From Castellaniella sp. UBA6218 (GTDB taxonomy: Bacteria; Pseudomonadota; Gammaproteobacteria; Burkholderiales; Burkholderiaceae_B): a stretch of DNA of 64,000 nucleotides. The notes beneath the pieces are model-generated. The model made no database searches. It saw nothing but the letters and a program-made list of their open reading frames with translations, and was not told the origin of the DNA. Within the stretch, counting starts at the first letter, position 1. The number at the start of each line of letters is the position of its first letter. A program made the translations under genes and the position numbers. The stretch covers positions 1-64,000 of the forward strand of contig DISE01000119.1 of NCBI GenBank assembly GCA_002421865.1, given 5' to 3'. Shown one piece after another: positions 34,609-43,780 of this stretch.

Positions 34609-35355
34609 ATGAGCTGGGAAATCGATCTGGCAAGAGACTACGCACGCAAAGGGCACAGCCTTTCATTCACGGCTCAGTTTATCGGCGTAGGACCTGAGCG
34701 CTTGCGCCGCATGCTGGCCGAGGCAGGCGCTGATATCCAGTTTCTGAAGGGGCGGCAGAGTCTGGCGTTTCGGGAAGGACAGCAAAGAGCTGCCGAAAAC
34801 CGTCGAGGCCGGCCAGTACGCCATCCCGCGATCCTAGCGGCACTCGCCCGGGGCAGACAGAAGATGCGGGAAAAGTGGTTGCGTTGGGCGTTCGGCGTCG
34901 CGGGAACACTCGCCGAACTGCGCCAGCTTCGCAAATGCCCGCTTGCGCTGAGCACGCTGCGATGGAGGATACGACACGGAATGAGCACTGAGGATGCTTT
35001 GCAAATTCCCTCCAGGAACCCGCCGCCCAAGGGCGTCATGCCGCCGCAGTTCATCGAACACGTAAAAAAACGGCGGCGGCATATCGCGCTACGCATGAAT
35101 GATCAGGTCGAGCGCCTGATGACGCCAACCATGCTGCAATACCGATCGCCAAGACACACCATCGTGGTGACGGCGCGGCAAGGCGCTTGCATCTCGGTTG
35201 ATGTCCGCGACCAGACCCACACAGTCCTGCATCAACTGCATTTCATCCAATCCTTCGAAAGCGGCGTACTGTTTGTATTTGACCCGGAGGTATGGGGGTC
35301 CATGCAACGCATCGCCTTCGAACCGGACAGCCCGGCCCTCGCCAGGAACAGATAG
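34609..35355 (+). CDS. Hypothetical protein with two helix-turn-helix-like segments
   Basis: 248-residue basic protein, not recognised. The N-terminus (SLSFTAQFIGVGPERLRRML, residues 17-36) reads as an HTH, and residues about 103-127 (ELRQLRKCPLALSTLRWRIR followed by HGMSTEDALQIP) resemble the small DNA-binding HTH repeat seen in phage and homing-endonuclease proteins. A basic linker (VKKRRRHIALR) precedes a beta-rich C-terminal part. No nuclease or transposase catalytic motif is seen. It may be a regulator or a mobile-element remnant. Composition is lower in GC than the surrounding chromosome. Start ATG follows no strong Shine-Dalgarno. Confidence 0.55.
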   Translation: MSWEIDLARDYARKGHSLSFTAQFIGVGPERLRRMLAEAGADIQFLKGRQSLAFREGQQRAAENRRGRPVRHPAILAALARGRQKMREKWLRWAFGVAGTLAELRQLRKCPLALSTLRWRIRHGMSTEDALQIPSRNPPPKGVMPPQFIEHVKKRRRHIALRMNDQVERLMTPTMLQYRSPRHTIVVTARQGACISVDVRDQTHTVLHQLHFIQSFESGVLFVFDPEVWGSMQRIAFEPDSPALARNR

Positions 35356-35425
35356 TCAGACTGCCGACCAGGCCGCCTATTGTCCCATTGATGCGCATGG
35401 GCCTGACACCGACGCAAAGCCGCAG

Positions 35426-36292
35426 TCAGCCCTCTTGTCGCCCCCGCGCGGCGCGTTCCTTTTCCACCCGCTCCGTCACATCGCGCGCCATGGCGACCGA
35501 GCCGATCGCCGCGCCGGCATCGTCCCGGACCATCGCGAAGGTCATCTCCACATAGCACTTGCCGCCGTCCTTTTTCAAGCCCCGGGTCAGGGTCGGGTGG
35601 CCCTGGAGCTTCATCCGGCCGCTGGCGAGCGCGGCATGATACCCGGCCCAGTGGGCGGCGCGCAGGTGTTCCGGGATGATCAGGTCCAGGCTGGCGCCCA
35701 GCGCCTCTTCCGGCGAAAAGCCAAACAGCCGGCTCGCCGCGGGGTTCCAGCGCACGATCCTGCCTGCGCGATCGGCATAGATCAGGGCGTCGGTCGTCTC
35801 CGCCACGATCCGTTCCGCCAGGTCCCCGGGCTCCTGCGCGGTGTCGCGGATGTCGCTCAGGATGCGGCAGAACAGGGCCGCCGGCAGCGAAGTCCGTTCC
35901 GGCTCCGGCTCTTCGCCGGTCTGGTGCAGGATGTCCATGCCCCGGGTCGATGCCAGCACACGGCGCAGGCCCTCGTTCTGGGCGAAGCGCGCGCGCAGCG
36001 CCCGCTCGACCAGCCGGTGATGCTCATCGGATCCAAATTCGATCTGTGCCCCGCCCCAATAAGCGAACCGCTTGTCCGCCCCCTGGCCGCAGGCCTTGGC
36101 TTCCCAGGCCGACGACACAAAGGCCCGCTCCCTGGCCGGGTGTCCCGGGGGAAACTTGATGCCCTGGATGAAACCCTCCACGGAGGCCAGCGACACACCA
36201 TCCAGCTCGAACGGCGACAGGCTGAAATTGGACAGTGCGACGCCGCGCCATTCGTCGGACGTGAACGCGACATTGATCGTCTTGCCGGTCAT
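35426..36292 (-). CDS. Probable NADAR-like (YbiA/DUF1768-like) domain fused to a PAS domain
   Basis: 288 residues. Residues about 10-150 follow the YbiA/NADAR pattern: LSNFSLSPFELDG, then SVEGFIQGIKF (counterpart of SEHYFQAQKF, Glu kept but the next His replaced by Gly), ERALRARFAQNEGLRRVLAST, and a final helix ALFCRILSDIRD. The usual YWG motif is missing, so the active site may be altered. Residues about 155-280 are a PAS domain (ETTDALIYADRAGRIVRWNP, FGFSPEEALG, GSVAMARDVTER). NADAR proteins act on ADP-ribose-like N-glycosides; PAS domains bind small ligands or cofactors. GGAG lies 8 nt before the ATG. Single gene. The fold assignment of the first half is by eye. Confidence 0.7.
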   Translation of the reverse strand: MTGKTINVAFTSDEWRGVALSNFSLSPFELDGVSLASVEGFIQGIKFPPGHPARERAFVSSAWEAKACGQGADKRFAYWGGAQIEFGSDEHHRLVERALRARFAQNEGLRRVLASTRGMDILHQTGEEPEPERTSLPAALFCRILSDIRDTAQEPGDLAERIVAETTDALIYADRAGRIVRWNPAASRLFGFSPEEALGASLDLIIPEHLRAAHWAGYHAALASGRMKLQGHPTLTRGLKKDGGKCYVEMTFAMVRDDAGAAIGSVAMARDVTERVEKERAARGRQEG

Positions 36293-36412
36293 GCATCATC
36301 TCCATCGGTGAAAAGCGACTGTAGCGCACGCAAGCGCATGCCATCGCATTCTCCTCACCGATCCCCGCTGCAGTCCGTCGCGCGCCGTCCCGCCGTCCAC
36401 GCGCGATCCCGG

Positions 36413-37084
36413 CTACTCCGTCCGCTCCAGCGTGATCACCCGGGCGGGCGGCAGGTTGGCCCACACAACCGGAGCGTCCCGCACGGAAAACCCTTCCGAC
36501 AGCCCGACGGCGGGCAAGCCTTTGAGGATATAGGTGAACTGCACCAACGTGCCGCCCGGCGCCAGCAGCATCCGGCATTGATCAAGCACGGCGGATACAA
36601 CGGCTGGATCCAGGGAACGCAGCGGCAGGCTGGAAACAATGGCGTCGACCGGCCGTCCTTGTGCGCTTTCATCGAGCACCTCCGACAGCCGGGCCGCGTC
36701 GCCCTCCAGGATCGTCAATTCGGGAAAGCGCCGGCGCAGATGCCGCGCGAACGCCGGCGACCGTTCCACCACGCGCAAGTGATCCGCAGGGACGCCCCGC
36801 TCAAGCAGCGCCCGGGTCACCACGCCGGTGCCGGCCCCCAGCTCCACCACCAGGCCGTCGCCCCGGGGATCGACCGATGCCGCCATGCCGCGCGCGAGGC
36901 GCGCCGAGCTGGGCCAGACCGCCCCGACCACAGCGGGCGCCTCCATAAGCTCGCGCAGAAAAAGTCCCGATGGCGCCGCCCGGATTCCATCAGCCAATCG
37001 GCGTGTGTCGGCCAGATACCGCAACCCCATGGACCGCACCCCCTCGATCAGGGGCAGCAGCGCGATTCCTGCGTTCTTCAACAT
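36413..37084 (-). CDS. PmtA-like phospholipid N-methyltransferase family protein
   Basis: 223-residue class-I SAM-dependent methyltransferase. It has the AVWPSSARLARGMAAS segment typical of PmtA/rRNA-dimethylase-like proteins, motif I VELGAGTGVVTRALLE, an acidic motif II (LRVVERSPAF), and the ILEGDA and IVSSLPLRSL motifs. Members methylate phosphatidylethanolamine or are uncharacterised. Good Shine-Dalgarno (GGGAAGGGG) before the ATG. It lies about 34 bp upstream of the pbpG-type stop's gene end, on the same strand, so pbpG precedes it in the transcript. Confidence 0.8.
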   Translation of the reverse strand: MLKNAGIALLPLIEGVRSMGLRYLADTRRLADGIRAAPSGLFLRELMEAPAVVGAVWPSSARLARGMAASVDPRGDGLVVELGAGTGVVTRALLERGVPADHLRVVERSPAFARHLRRRFPELTILEGDAARLSEVLDESAQGRPVDAIVSSLPLRSLDPAVVSAVLDQCRMLLAPGGTLVQFTYILKGLPAVGLSEGFSVRDAPVVWANLPPARVITLERTE

Positions 37085-37117
37085 GGAATCCCCTTCCCGT
37101 TCCCGATGAAAAAGACT

Positions 37118-38110
37118 CTAATTCGCCGCCATCCGGCTGTCCAGGACCCGCCTCAAGCGCACCGCGTCGCCGAAGCGCGAGCCGCTCATGCCCTGCGAGT
37201 TGAGCAGCACCATGGCCAGATTCCGGTCGCCGAGCCGGACCATCATCACCAGGCAGTCGCCGGCCTCGCGGGTCGTGCCGGTCTTGGACGCCAGAATGTC
37301 CCAGCGGGGCCGGCCCACCAGCATGTTGGTATTGTGGAAGGTCCGCCCGTCGACGCTGTACTGGGCATCCGTGGTGAATTCACCGATCAATGGCTGTCGG
37401 GATGCCGCATGCACGAGCTTGGCCAGATCCCTGGCCGAAGACACATTGTCATTGGACAGGCCGATGGGTTCGACGAACCGGGAATCATCCATGCCCAGCG
37501 CGGCCGCCCGGGCGTTCATCGCCTCGACGAAGGCCGTCATGCCGCCCGGATAGGTCCGCCCCAAAGCATGCGCCGCGCTGTTTTCGGACGAGGCCAGCGC
37601 CAGGTGCAGCAGATCGACGCGGCTCAGGCGCGCGCCGGCCGCCAGGCGCGAGGGCAGTTCGCTGGGCACGCCGACGTCGCTGGCATCGATGGTGATCATC
37701 TCGTCCATGGGCAGGCGTGCGTCGACCACCACCAGTGCCGTCATCAGCTTGACGATGGAGGCGACCGGCCTCACGACATCCGCGTCGCGCGCGAACAGGA
37801 CCTCGGACTTATCCATGTCCTCCACGAAGATCGTGGTCGATTTGAGTTTTTCGATTTCACCGGCCGGATCGCGCGTGATCAGGGGCGCCTTGACGGCGGC
37901 ATCCGGGTCCAGCGCTTCGCGCGGCGCGCCCCAGCGCACTGCGGCGACGCGTCGACCATAGCCATGCTGACAGATCGGCAGGGCGGGCTGGGCATTGCAG
38001 GGGTGGAAATTGGCGGCCTGGGCCATCGCCGGAGACGGTCGGCCCATGCCTGATGCAAGGACAAGCGCCGCCGCCATGCAAGAGATCACCCGCGTCCGCC
38101 GTTCCGCCAT
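37118..38110 (-). CDS. pbpG: D-alanyl-D-alanine endopeptidase/carboxypeptidase (PBP7 type)
   Basis: 330-residue low-molecular-weight penicillin-binding protein of the S11 family. Start at the ATG at 38110 (MAERRTRVIS), giving a signal peptide that ends near PAMA (residue 30). Catalytic motifs: S118IVK, SSEN (SxN) and SKTGTT. An N-terminal region of about 60 residues with four Cys or Trp-rich positions precedes the D,D-peptidase domain. It cleaves peptidoglycan cross-links in the periplasm. The methyltransferase gene starts 33 nt downstream. Confidence 0.92.
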   Translation of the reverse strand: MAERRTRVISCMAAALVLASGMGRPSPAMAQAANFHPCNAQPALPICQHGYGRRVAAVRWGAPREALDPDAAVKAPLITRDPAGEIEKLKSTTIFVEDMDKSEVLFARDADVVRPVASIVKLMTALVVVDARLPMDEMITIDASDVGVPSELPSRLAAGARLSRVDLLHLALASSENSAAHALGRTYPGGMTAFVEAMNARAAALGMDDSRFVEPIGLSNDNVSSARDLAKLVHAASRQPLIGEFTTDAQYSVDGRTFHNTNMLVGRPRWDILASKTGTTREAGDCLVMMVRLGDRNLAMVLLNSQGMSGSRFGDAVRLRRVLDSRMAAN

Positions 38111-38339
38111 GATCGCCTCCGATACGCCGACACGGCGCGTTTTTGCGCGGGCGGCCAAGCAGATAGATTATCTTACTATCACTGGCGCCGGTATGGCATG
38201 ACGTCCATGCCTGCTCCCATGCCGAACGCTTAGACAACCCGCCAATGACAGAAGATTCCTTCTTGTCACAAAAAGCCACGCGCCCCTAAACTGCACCTGT
38301 CAGCCGCGCGTTGACAGTCTCGACTGACAGGAGAAAATC

Positions 38340-38357
38340 ATGTTGCAGGGCGGTTGA
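38340..38357 (+). CDS. Possible five-residue leader minicistron (MLQGG)
   Basis: An ATG at 38340 with a strong AGGAG 6 nt upstream opens a five-codon frame whose TGA (38355-38357) overlaps the ATG of the glycosyltransferase-like gene (TGATGATG). The downstream gene has no Shine-Dalgarno of its own, so re-initiation after this minicistron is a plausible way to start it. Too short for any protein evidence. Confidence 0.35.
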   Translation: MLQGG

Positions 38358-39898
38358 TGATGGGCGGCGTGGATTTTCTCGGACCTTCGCTGAGGTCCAG
38401 GAAGCGTGCCTGGGCATTGCCGGACTGGAAAACCGCCGGGTTCGCCGCATTCGGTGTCTGGCTTCTGGTCGTGGGTGCGCACCACGAACCGTGGTTCGAT
38501 GAAAGCCAGGCCTGGCTGCTTGCGCGAGACAGCAGCCTCTATGAATTACTGGCAGAACGCGTGCGCTACGAAGGCTCGCCAGGCTTGTGGCACTTCTTGC
38601 TGTGGATAGGCGCCCATAGCGGCATTCCGTTCAGCAACCTTTACCTGATCTCTGCGGCTTGCGCCCTGTCAGGCGCGGCAATCGTGCTATGGCGCGCCCC
38701 GTTCCCCGCGCCGCTGCGCCTGCTGCTCCTGGGCTCCTATTTCTTCTCCTACCAATTCTCCGTCGTGGCCCGCAGCTATACGCTGGATCTTGCGCTCATC
38801 CCGGCCTTGGCCCTTGTTTTTCCATGCCGTACTCGCAAGCCGATCATTTATGGCCTGCTGCTAGGCCTGCTCGCCAACAGCAATGCCCACAGCTTCTTCT
38901 TTGCAAGCGTGTTGGGAGCCGAGTGGCTATGGTCACTGGCGCGCGCGCAGCGAATCAATGGCGCCGCGGCGGGACTCGCTTTGGCGTTCACCCTCGGCTT
39001 GTTCGCCTTGTTCGTTGCGTGGCAGCCTGCGGACAACGCCTTCATGAATGCCGGAATCAGGGCACGATCGGCCTCGACTGCCGGCCTGCTGTATGTCAAT
39101 GAGGCCTTTGTCGACCGCTGGTCGTTCTGGTCCGCAGACACGCCCTCATTACCCGCCCGGGTTTATGGCGCGGTCGGCTCCGCATGCCTTCTTCTGCCCT
39201 CCCTGCTGCTGTTCCGTCGCGCCGGGACATTGCCCCTCTTCATTGCGCTCGTGATGGTGCTGACAGGGTTCTCGATCATGGTTTACGCCATGCCATGGCA
39301 TTCCGGCATTCTCTTTCTGGCATGGATATTCTGCTTGTGGATCGCATGGCCTGTGCTGGGGGGTTTTCCGGCACTGGGCCGCGCAGTGATGGCCACACTG
39401 ACCATCGTCACAGCAATACAGATGGTCGAGGGGGTCCGCTCCGGCGTGTGGGATGCCCTGCATTCCTATACCGGGTCGGCTCAGGCGGCGAAAAGGATTA
39501 CGGACGTACTGACCGCACATCCTCAGGCCCGCATCGCGGCGGCGGGGTTCATGGCCACTGAAGTGCAGCCCTATTTTTCCCACAATATTTTTTCCAATTT
39601 TCACGAAGGCGCGCTTCAGCCGGCCTTTGTGGAGTGGAAACACAGTGATGCGCACATTTTTGCAACGCTGCCGGAAGCGCATGAAGCGATCACGTCCAGG
39701 CACGATTTGCTGCTCATGTCGACCGCTCATGTGGATCCCGAAGCACTGGCCGGATTCGAAAGCGCCGCCATAGGAAGAGGCTACCGTATCCTCGCGACAT
39801 GCGTCGGCAACCGCACCTGGAAAGGCTATGCAGACCCGAACGGTGCCGGGTCCTTGATCATTTTCATCAGCTCGCGCCTCTTCACAGCTGCCGGTTGA
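38357..39898 (+). CDS. Polytopic membrane protein, probable GT-C-type glycosyltransferase
   Basis: 513-residue inner-membrane protein with about ten hydrophobic spans. The first periplasmic loop has HHEPWFDESQAWLLARD, matching the Asp-Glu motif of lipid-linked-sugar GT-C enzymes, followed by YEGSPGLWHFLLW, where related enzymes have a Pro-rich PxxY segment. A soluble C-terminal part of about 110 residues follows the last span. It probably transfers a sugar from a polyprenyl-phosphate donor in the periplasm; donor and acceptor are unknown. First of two similar genes in tandem (13 nt apart). Composition less GC-rich than the core genome. Confidence 0.7.
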   Translation: MMGGVDFLGPSLRSRKRAWALPDWKTAGFAAFGVWLLVVGAHHEPWFDESQAWLLARDSSLYELLAERVRYEGSPGLWHFLLWIGAHSGIPFSNLYLISAACALSGAAIVLWRAPFPAPLRLLLLGSYFFSYQFSVVARSYTLDLALIPALALVFPCRTRKPIIYGLLLGLLANSNAHSFFFASVLGAEWLWSLARAQRINGAAAGLALAFTLGLFALFVAWQPADNAFMNAGIRARSASTAGLLYVNEAFVDRWSFWSADTPSLPARVYGAVGSACLLLPSLLLFRRAGTLPLFIALVMVLTGFSIMVYAMPWHSGILFLAWIFCLWIAWPVLGGFPALGRAVMATLTIVTAIQMVEGVRSGVWDALHSYTGSAQAAKRITDVLTAHPQARIAAAGFMATEVQPYFSHNIFSNFHEGALQPAFVEWKHSDAHIFATLPEAHEAITSRHDLLLMSTAHVDPEALAGFESAAIGRGYRILATCVGNRTWKGYADPNGAGSLIIFISSRLFTAAG

Positions 39899-39911
39899 GA
39901 GCCGCGCACCC

Positions 39912-41870
39912 ATGACAATCGCTCCCCGAATGCAGCCATCACGAACACCTGGACTGATTGGCACACCCAGCCTCCATATCCTGATCGCGGCCGGCTTCTT
40001 GCTGACCATATGGATTGCGACGCATCCTTATTTCGGTGTCATTCATGACGCCAGATACTACTTGCTTCAGACTTTACACGCGCTGGATCCGGCCAGATGG
40101 AATCAGGATCTTTTCTTCAAATACGGCACACAGGACTCTTTCTCGCTGTTCTCAAACGGCTACCAATGGATCGTCGCCTCACTGGGAATCAGTCGGGCCA
40201 ACCTGCTGGCCACCTTGCTCGGGGACATGCTGTGGCTGATCGGGCTAAGCGCCCTGATCCTTTCCGTGTTGAAAAAGCCTGTCGAGCGCATCATGGCGAT
40301 GGCCGGCGTGATCATGCTCACCACGGACTATGGCCTATCCGGCAACCTGAGCTACGCGGAGCCTTTCGTCACACCGCGGTTATTCTCCGAAGCCGCGGTC
40401 ATGGGTGGCCTGGCGCTCGCGCTAAAACGGCGACATGCCTGGGCGGCGGCCCTGTTCTGCCTTGCATTCGCCGTTCATCCGCTGATGGCGATCCCCGCAA
40501 TCAGTCTTATCGCGATCCACATGCGCCCTTGGGGTCGCCGTACATGGATCTTCCTGGGGTGTGCATTGCTGGCGGGCCTCATCGGCGCCTGGCTGGGGCT
40601 GGAGCCCTTTGCACGCGCCAAGACGTTTTACGACGACGACTGGTTTCAGATCGTCTGGTCCAGAAACCGATTGGTTTGGATGAGCGCCTGGGATTTCGTC
40701 AACCATGCAAGAACGGCATCCGTCTTCGCCATCCTGGGAGCCTTTCTCATCGTGGCGCACGATAAGGAACGGAAACTTGCTGTCTCCCTTCTGGCAATGA
40801 CATTCATCAGTTGCGCCGTTTCATTCCTGGGCGCAGACATCGCCCATCACGTTCTGATCACGAATCTCCAATTGTGGCGATCGCTGTGGCTTGCCACCCT
40901 GGCGTCCAATGCCGCGATCCTGCTGCTGTTGTTGCGCAGTCACGGTCCAGACAGAACCCCACTGGCTGTGGGGATCACGCTTAACGTGTGCGCGCATTTC
41001 ATGTCAGCACTGCAAGTGGCGGCGCCTTTCGCCATGCTCCTCTGTGTCCTGTGGTTTTTGCACAGAAAACTGCAGAACGAGCCGGTACGGTTTCTCGCGC
41101 GCATTACGCTCCTGACGCTCATGATCGCGACGCTGACCGTCACGATGTACGCGCTTTATCTCCAGCTCTCCACCGATGCGCACCTGGGCCGGAACCTGTC
41201 CAGCCTGGCGTGGGCGGCGGTCTCGACGTTGGGGATCGCCCTATGCATGCGGCGGCGGCCACCCGTGCGCTGGCTGCTTCCAATCCTGTTCGTGACCTTC
41301 ACCGCAAGCCTGATGCTGACCGATCAGAGATCCGAATGGAACCGCTACGTCTATGGCACCGGGACGGATGGTGGTCTTGAAAGGTTTCTGGCCAATACCG
41401 GGACAACGTACTGGGAAGGCAAAGGCGTGGAAGCCTTGTGGTTCAGAGCCCGGAAACCTGATTACTACAGCTGTATTCAAGGGGCGCAGATCGTCTTTTT
41501 CCGACCTCTGGCCCTGGAGTGGTCAAGAAGGCAACAAGCCCTGACCCCTCTCGGCACGGAAGACTTCAAAACCGCCACATGCGGCTCGAACACGCTCCCC
41601 GAAGCCAGAAGATCTGTATCTCGAGCAGAGGTCGCAGCCGTCTGCCAGCAGCTTCCCGAGCTCGATACGCTCATTCTCAACCACGCTGTGCCAGGGCTCG
41701 CCGTTCAATCCTGGACCGCTCCAGCCGCACAAGAGAACACCGCAACCGATCAAGAAGGTCCGGGCATAAAATTCGTGCGGGTTTCCACGTTCTACCTCTA
41801 TAGCTGCGCGCCCCTGCGCGAGAAACAGGGGATTTCATCTCGCGGTCTTGTCGGCCATCGGTCTGAATAA
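39912..41870 (+). CDS. Large polytopic membrane protein, GT-C-like, function unknown
   Basis: 652 residues with about twelve hydrophobic spans and a C-terminal soluble part of about 150 residues that contains several Cys. An acidic HPYFGVIHDARYYLLQTLHA loop follows TM1, a position where GT-C glycosyltransferases carry catalytic Asp; PRLFSEAAVMGGLALAL and FAVHPLMAIPA are further conserved-looking parts. No specific family is recognised. Probably co-transcribed with the preceding gene. Its last 36 bp overlap the end of the convergent GtrA gene. Confidence 0.6.
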   Translation: MTIAPRMQPSRTPGLIGTPSLHILIAAGFLLTIWIATHPYFGVIHDARYYLLQTLHALDPARWNQDLFFKYGTQDSFSLFSNGYQWIVASLGISRANLLATLLGDMLWLIGLSALILSVLKKPVERIMAMAGVIMLTTDYGLSGNLSYAEPFVTPRLFSEAAVMGGLALALKRRHAWAAALFCLAFAVHPLMAIPAISLIAIHMRPWGRRTWIFLGCALLAGLIGAWLGLEPFARAKTFYDDDWFQIVWSRNRLVWMSAWDFVNHARTASVFAILGAFLIVAHDKERKLAVSLLAMTFISCAVSFLGADIAHHVLITNLQLWRSLWLATLASNAAILLLLLRSHGPDRTPLAVGITLNVCAHFMSALQVAAPFAMLLCVLWFLHRKLQNEPVRFLARITLLTLMIATLTVTMYALYLQLSTDAHLGRNLSSLAWAAVSTLGIALCMRRRPPVRWLLPILFVTFTASLMLTDQRSEWNRYVYGTGTDGGLERFLANTGTTYWEGKGVEALWFRARKPDYYSCIQGAQIVFFRPLALEWSRRQQALTPLGTEDFKTATCGSNTLPEARRSVSRAEVAAVCQQLPELDTLILNHAVPGLAVQSWTAPAAQENTATDQEGPGIKFVRVSTFYLYSCAPLREKQGISSRGLVGHRSE

Positions 41871-42245
41871 AATCAGCTTTCTTGCCATATACCCGGCCAG
41901 GAACGACCCTGCGGCGGCGGCCAGTTTTGCCATCAGCAGCGGCGCCTGCAACCAGCTGACGCAGGCATAGATGATGGCATTGTTGACGGCCAGCCCGATC
42001 ACGCCGATGGCGATGTACAGCGCACTCTCGGCGACGGCGTTATGCGCCAGCTTACGGTGCGTGAACACAAGCCTGACCGCCAGCGTGTAATGCAAAAGGG
42101 ATCCGGCTATAAAACCGATCGTCGCCGCCACCATATAGTCGACATCCATCAGCCTGACCAGCGCAAGGAAAAGCGACGTGTCCACCGCCAGCGCCACTCC
42201 ACTGATCGCGAAATAACGCACGAACTCACGGCGCGGCCCCCGCAT
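41835..42245 (-). CDS. GtrA-family membrane protein
   Basis: 136-residue protein with four transmembrane spans: RYFAISGVALAVDTSLFLAL, then MVAATIGFIAGSLLHYTLAV, YIAIGVIGLAVNNAIIYACV and AKLAAAAGSFLAGYMARKLI. GtrA proteins are thought to flip polyprenyl-phosphate-linked sugars across the inner membrane. Start ATG overlaps the stop of the oxidoreductase gene (TAATG). Third gene of a GT87 / oxidoreductase / GtrA cassette. Confidence 0.88.
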   Translation of the reverse strand: MRGPRREFVRYFAISGVALAVDTSLFLALVRLMDVDYMVAATIGFIAGSLLHYTLAVRLVFTHRKLAHNAVAESALYIAIGVIGLAVNNAIIYACVSWLQAPLLMAKLAAAAGSFLAGYMARKLILFRPMADKTAR

Positions 42246-43780
42246 TACGAGGCGCCCCGCTTTTCCTCGTGGTATTCATCATCCACGTTCACCTCCCATA
42301 TGCCGCGCTTGGACACATTGCCGGCGATGATGTCATCCACCGCCAGCTTGGCCGTCAGCATGGAATGGTCCTGGTTGTTGTAGCGGTGCATGCCATTGCG
42401 GCCTACCAGGTAAAGATTAGGTACCGTGTCGGTGTAGTCCCGGATGACTGAAAAAAGGTCGTAACTGCCGAAATAGGCCGGATACGCCTTGGGGACGCGC
42501 ACCAAATGGTGGTCCATCACGTCCGCCGCATCGATAAGGTCGATTTTTTCCAGTTCGGCGACTGCGAAGCGAAAGAACTCCGACTCGCTCATGGTCCACA
42601 GCTCATCGCCCTCCTGACAAAAATACTCCAGGCCCATCCAGATCGCGTCCGGCGTGGTCACGAGCGAAGGACTCCAGTTGTTGAAAATCTGCAGGCGCCC
42701 GATCTTAACGTCCGGTTCCTGAATGTAGATCCAGGTATCCGGCACCAGATTCATGGGCCCCTTCCCCTGCGGCGTGGGCTTCAGCTTTCTGACGAGCAGA
42801 CCCAGCGTGATGAAATCGCGGTAGCAGAGCCCGCTGCCCACTTCCAGCACCTCGGCAGGCACAGGAGGATCGATCTTCGCCACCAGTTCACTGATCGGCA
42901 TGGTGGAAATGAAATGATCCCCCTGCCAGGTCCGAACATGCCCATGGCTGTCCTTTGTAGTGACGCCCACGACGCGCAGGCCTTCCATCCGCACGGCTAC
43001 CACCGTATGGCCCAGGTGGATGATGCCGCCTCGCGCACGCACCTCATCGGCCACGATATGCCACATCTGGCCCGGGCCATACTTGGGATACAGGAACCGC
43101 TCGATCAGGCTGGTGCTGGTGCCTTTCTGAGCCACATCCGCAGGGGCCCTGGAAAACAATTTCCGAGCCGCGTGCCGCAACGCGCCCAGAATCGACAAGC
43201 CCTTGATGCGCTGCGCGCCCCATTCCGGACTGATGTCCCTGCAATGCCGGCCCCACACCTTCTCGGTGTAATCGCGAAAGAATGTGGCGTACAAGGCCTT
43301 GCCGAACCGGTTGATGAAAAAATCCTCGAGATTGCGCTCGGGCTTGCGCTTGAACAGGCAGGCCCACGCATACGAAAGCCCGATGCGAACCAGCCTCGCG
43401 AAACCCAGATTACCCAGGGTCTGTGCGGACAAGGCGATCGGATAGGAAAAGAATTTACGCAGAAAATAAATGCGCGAGAGCCGGGGACGTACCAGCAAAT
43501 GACGGTCCGCCTCGGGGATGACGCTCAAGCCGTCCGCGTTCTTCTCCGGTGCCACGGGCATCATGGTCCGCCACCAGTCCATCACCCAATCCGACTTGGA
43601 AAAAAACCTGTGCCCGCCGATATCCATGCGATTGCCGTGATGGTTGATGGTACGGGAAATGCCGCCCACATCATCCAGGGACTCGAATACGATCGGAATG
43701 CAGTCCGACCTGCGCAGCAATTCCAGGGCGGCGGTCAAGCCTGCCGGGCCGGCACCGGCGATCAGCACGATTCGATTCAT
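42245..43780 (-). CDS. FAD-dependent amine-oxidase/UDP-galactopyranose-mutase-like oxidoreductase
   Basis: 511 residues from the ATG at 43780 ([20 protein letters not shown]); the longer upstream frame lies inside the GT87 gene. Rossmann FAD site [14 protein letters not shown] at 9-22, acidic end [13 protein letters not shown], and the [16 protein letters not shown] segment typical of this COG1232-like family. C-terminal FAD contact [20 protein letters not shown]. Members are annotated protoporphyrinogen-oxidase-like or UDP-galactopyranose-mutase-like; here the flanking GT87 and GtrA genes favour sugar modification for a surface glycan. Overlaps the upstream gene by 4 nt. Confidence 0.83.
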   Translation of the reverse strand: MNRIVLIAGAGPAGLTAALELLRRSDCIPIVFESLDDVGGISRTINHHGNRMDIGGHRFFSKSDWVMDWWRTMMPVAPEKNADGLSVIPEADRHLLVRPRLSRIYFLRKFFSYPIALSAQTLGNLGFARLVRIGLSYAWACLFKRKPERNLEDFFINRFGKALYATFFRDYTEKVWGRHCRDISPEWGAQRIKGLSILGALRHAARKLFSRAPADVAQKGTSTSLIERFLYPKYGPGQMWHIVADEVRARGGIIHLGHTVVAVRMEGLRVVGVTTKDSHGHVRTWQGDHFISTMPISELVAKIDPPVPAEVLEVGSGLCYRDFITLGLLVRKLKPTPQGKGPMNLVPDTWIYIQEPDVKIGRLQIFNNWSPSLVTTPDAIWMGLEYFCQEGDELWTMSESEFFRFAVAELEKIDLIDAADVMDHHLVRVPKAYPAYFGSYDLFSVIRDYTDTVPNLYLVGRNGMHRYNNQDHSMLTAKLAVDDIIAGNVSKRGIWEVNVDDEYHEEKRGAS

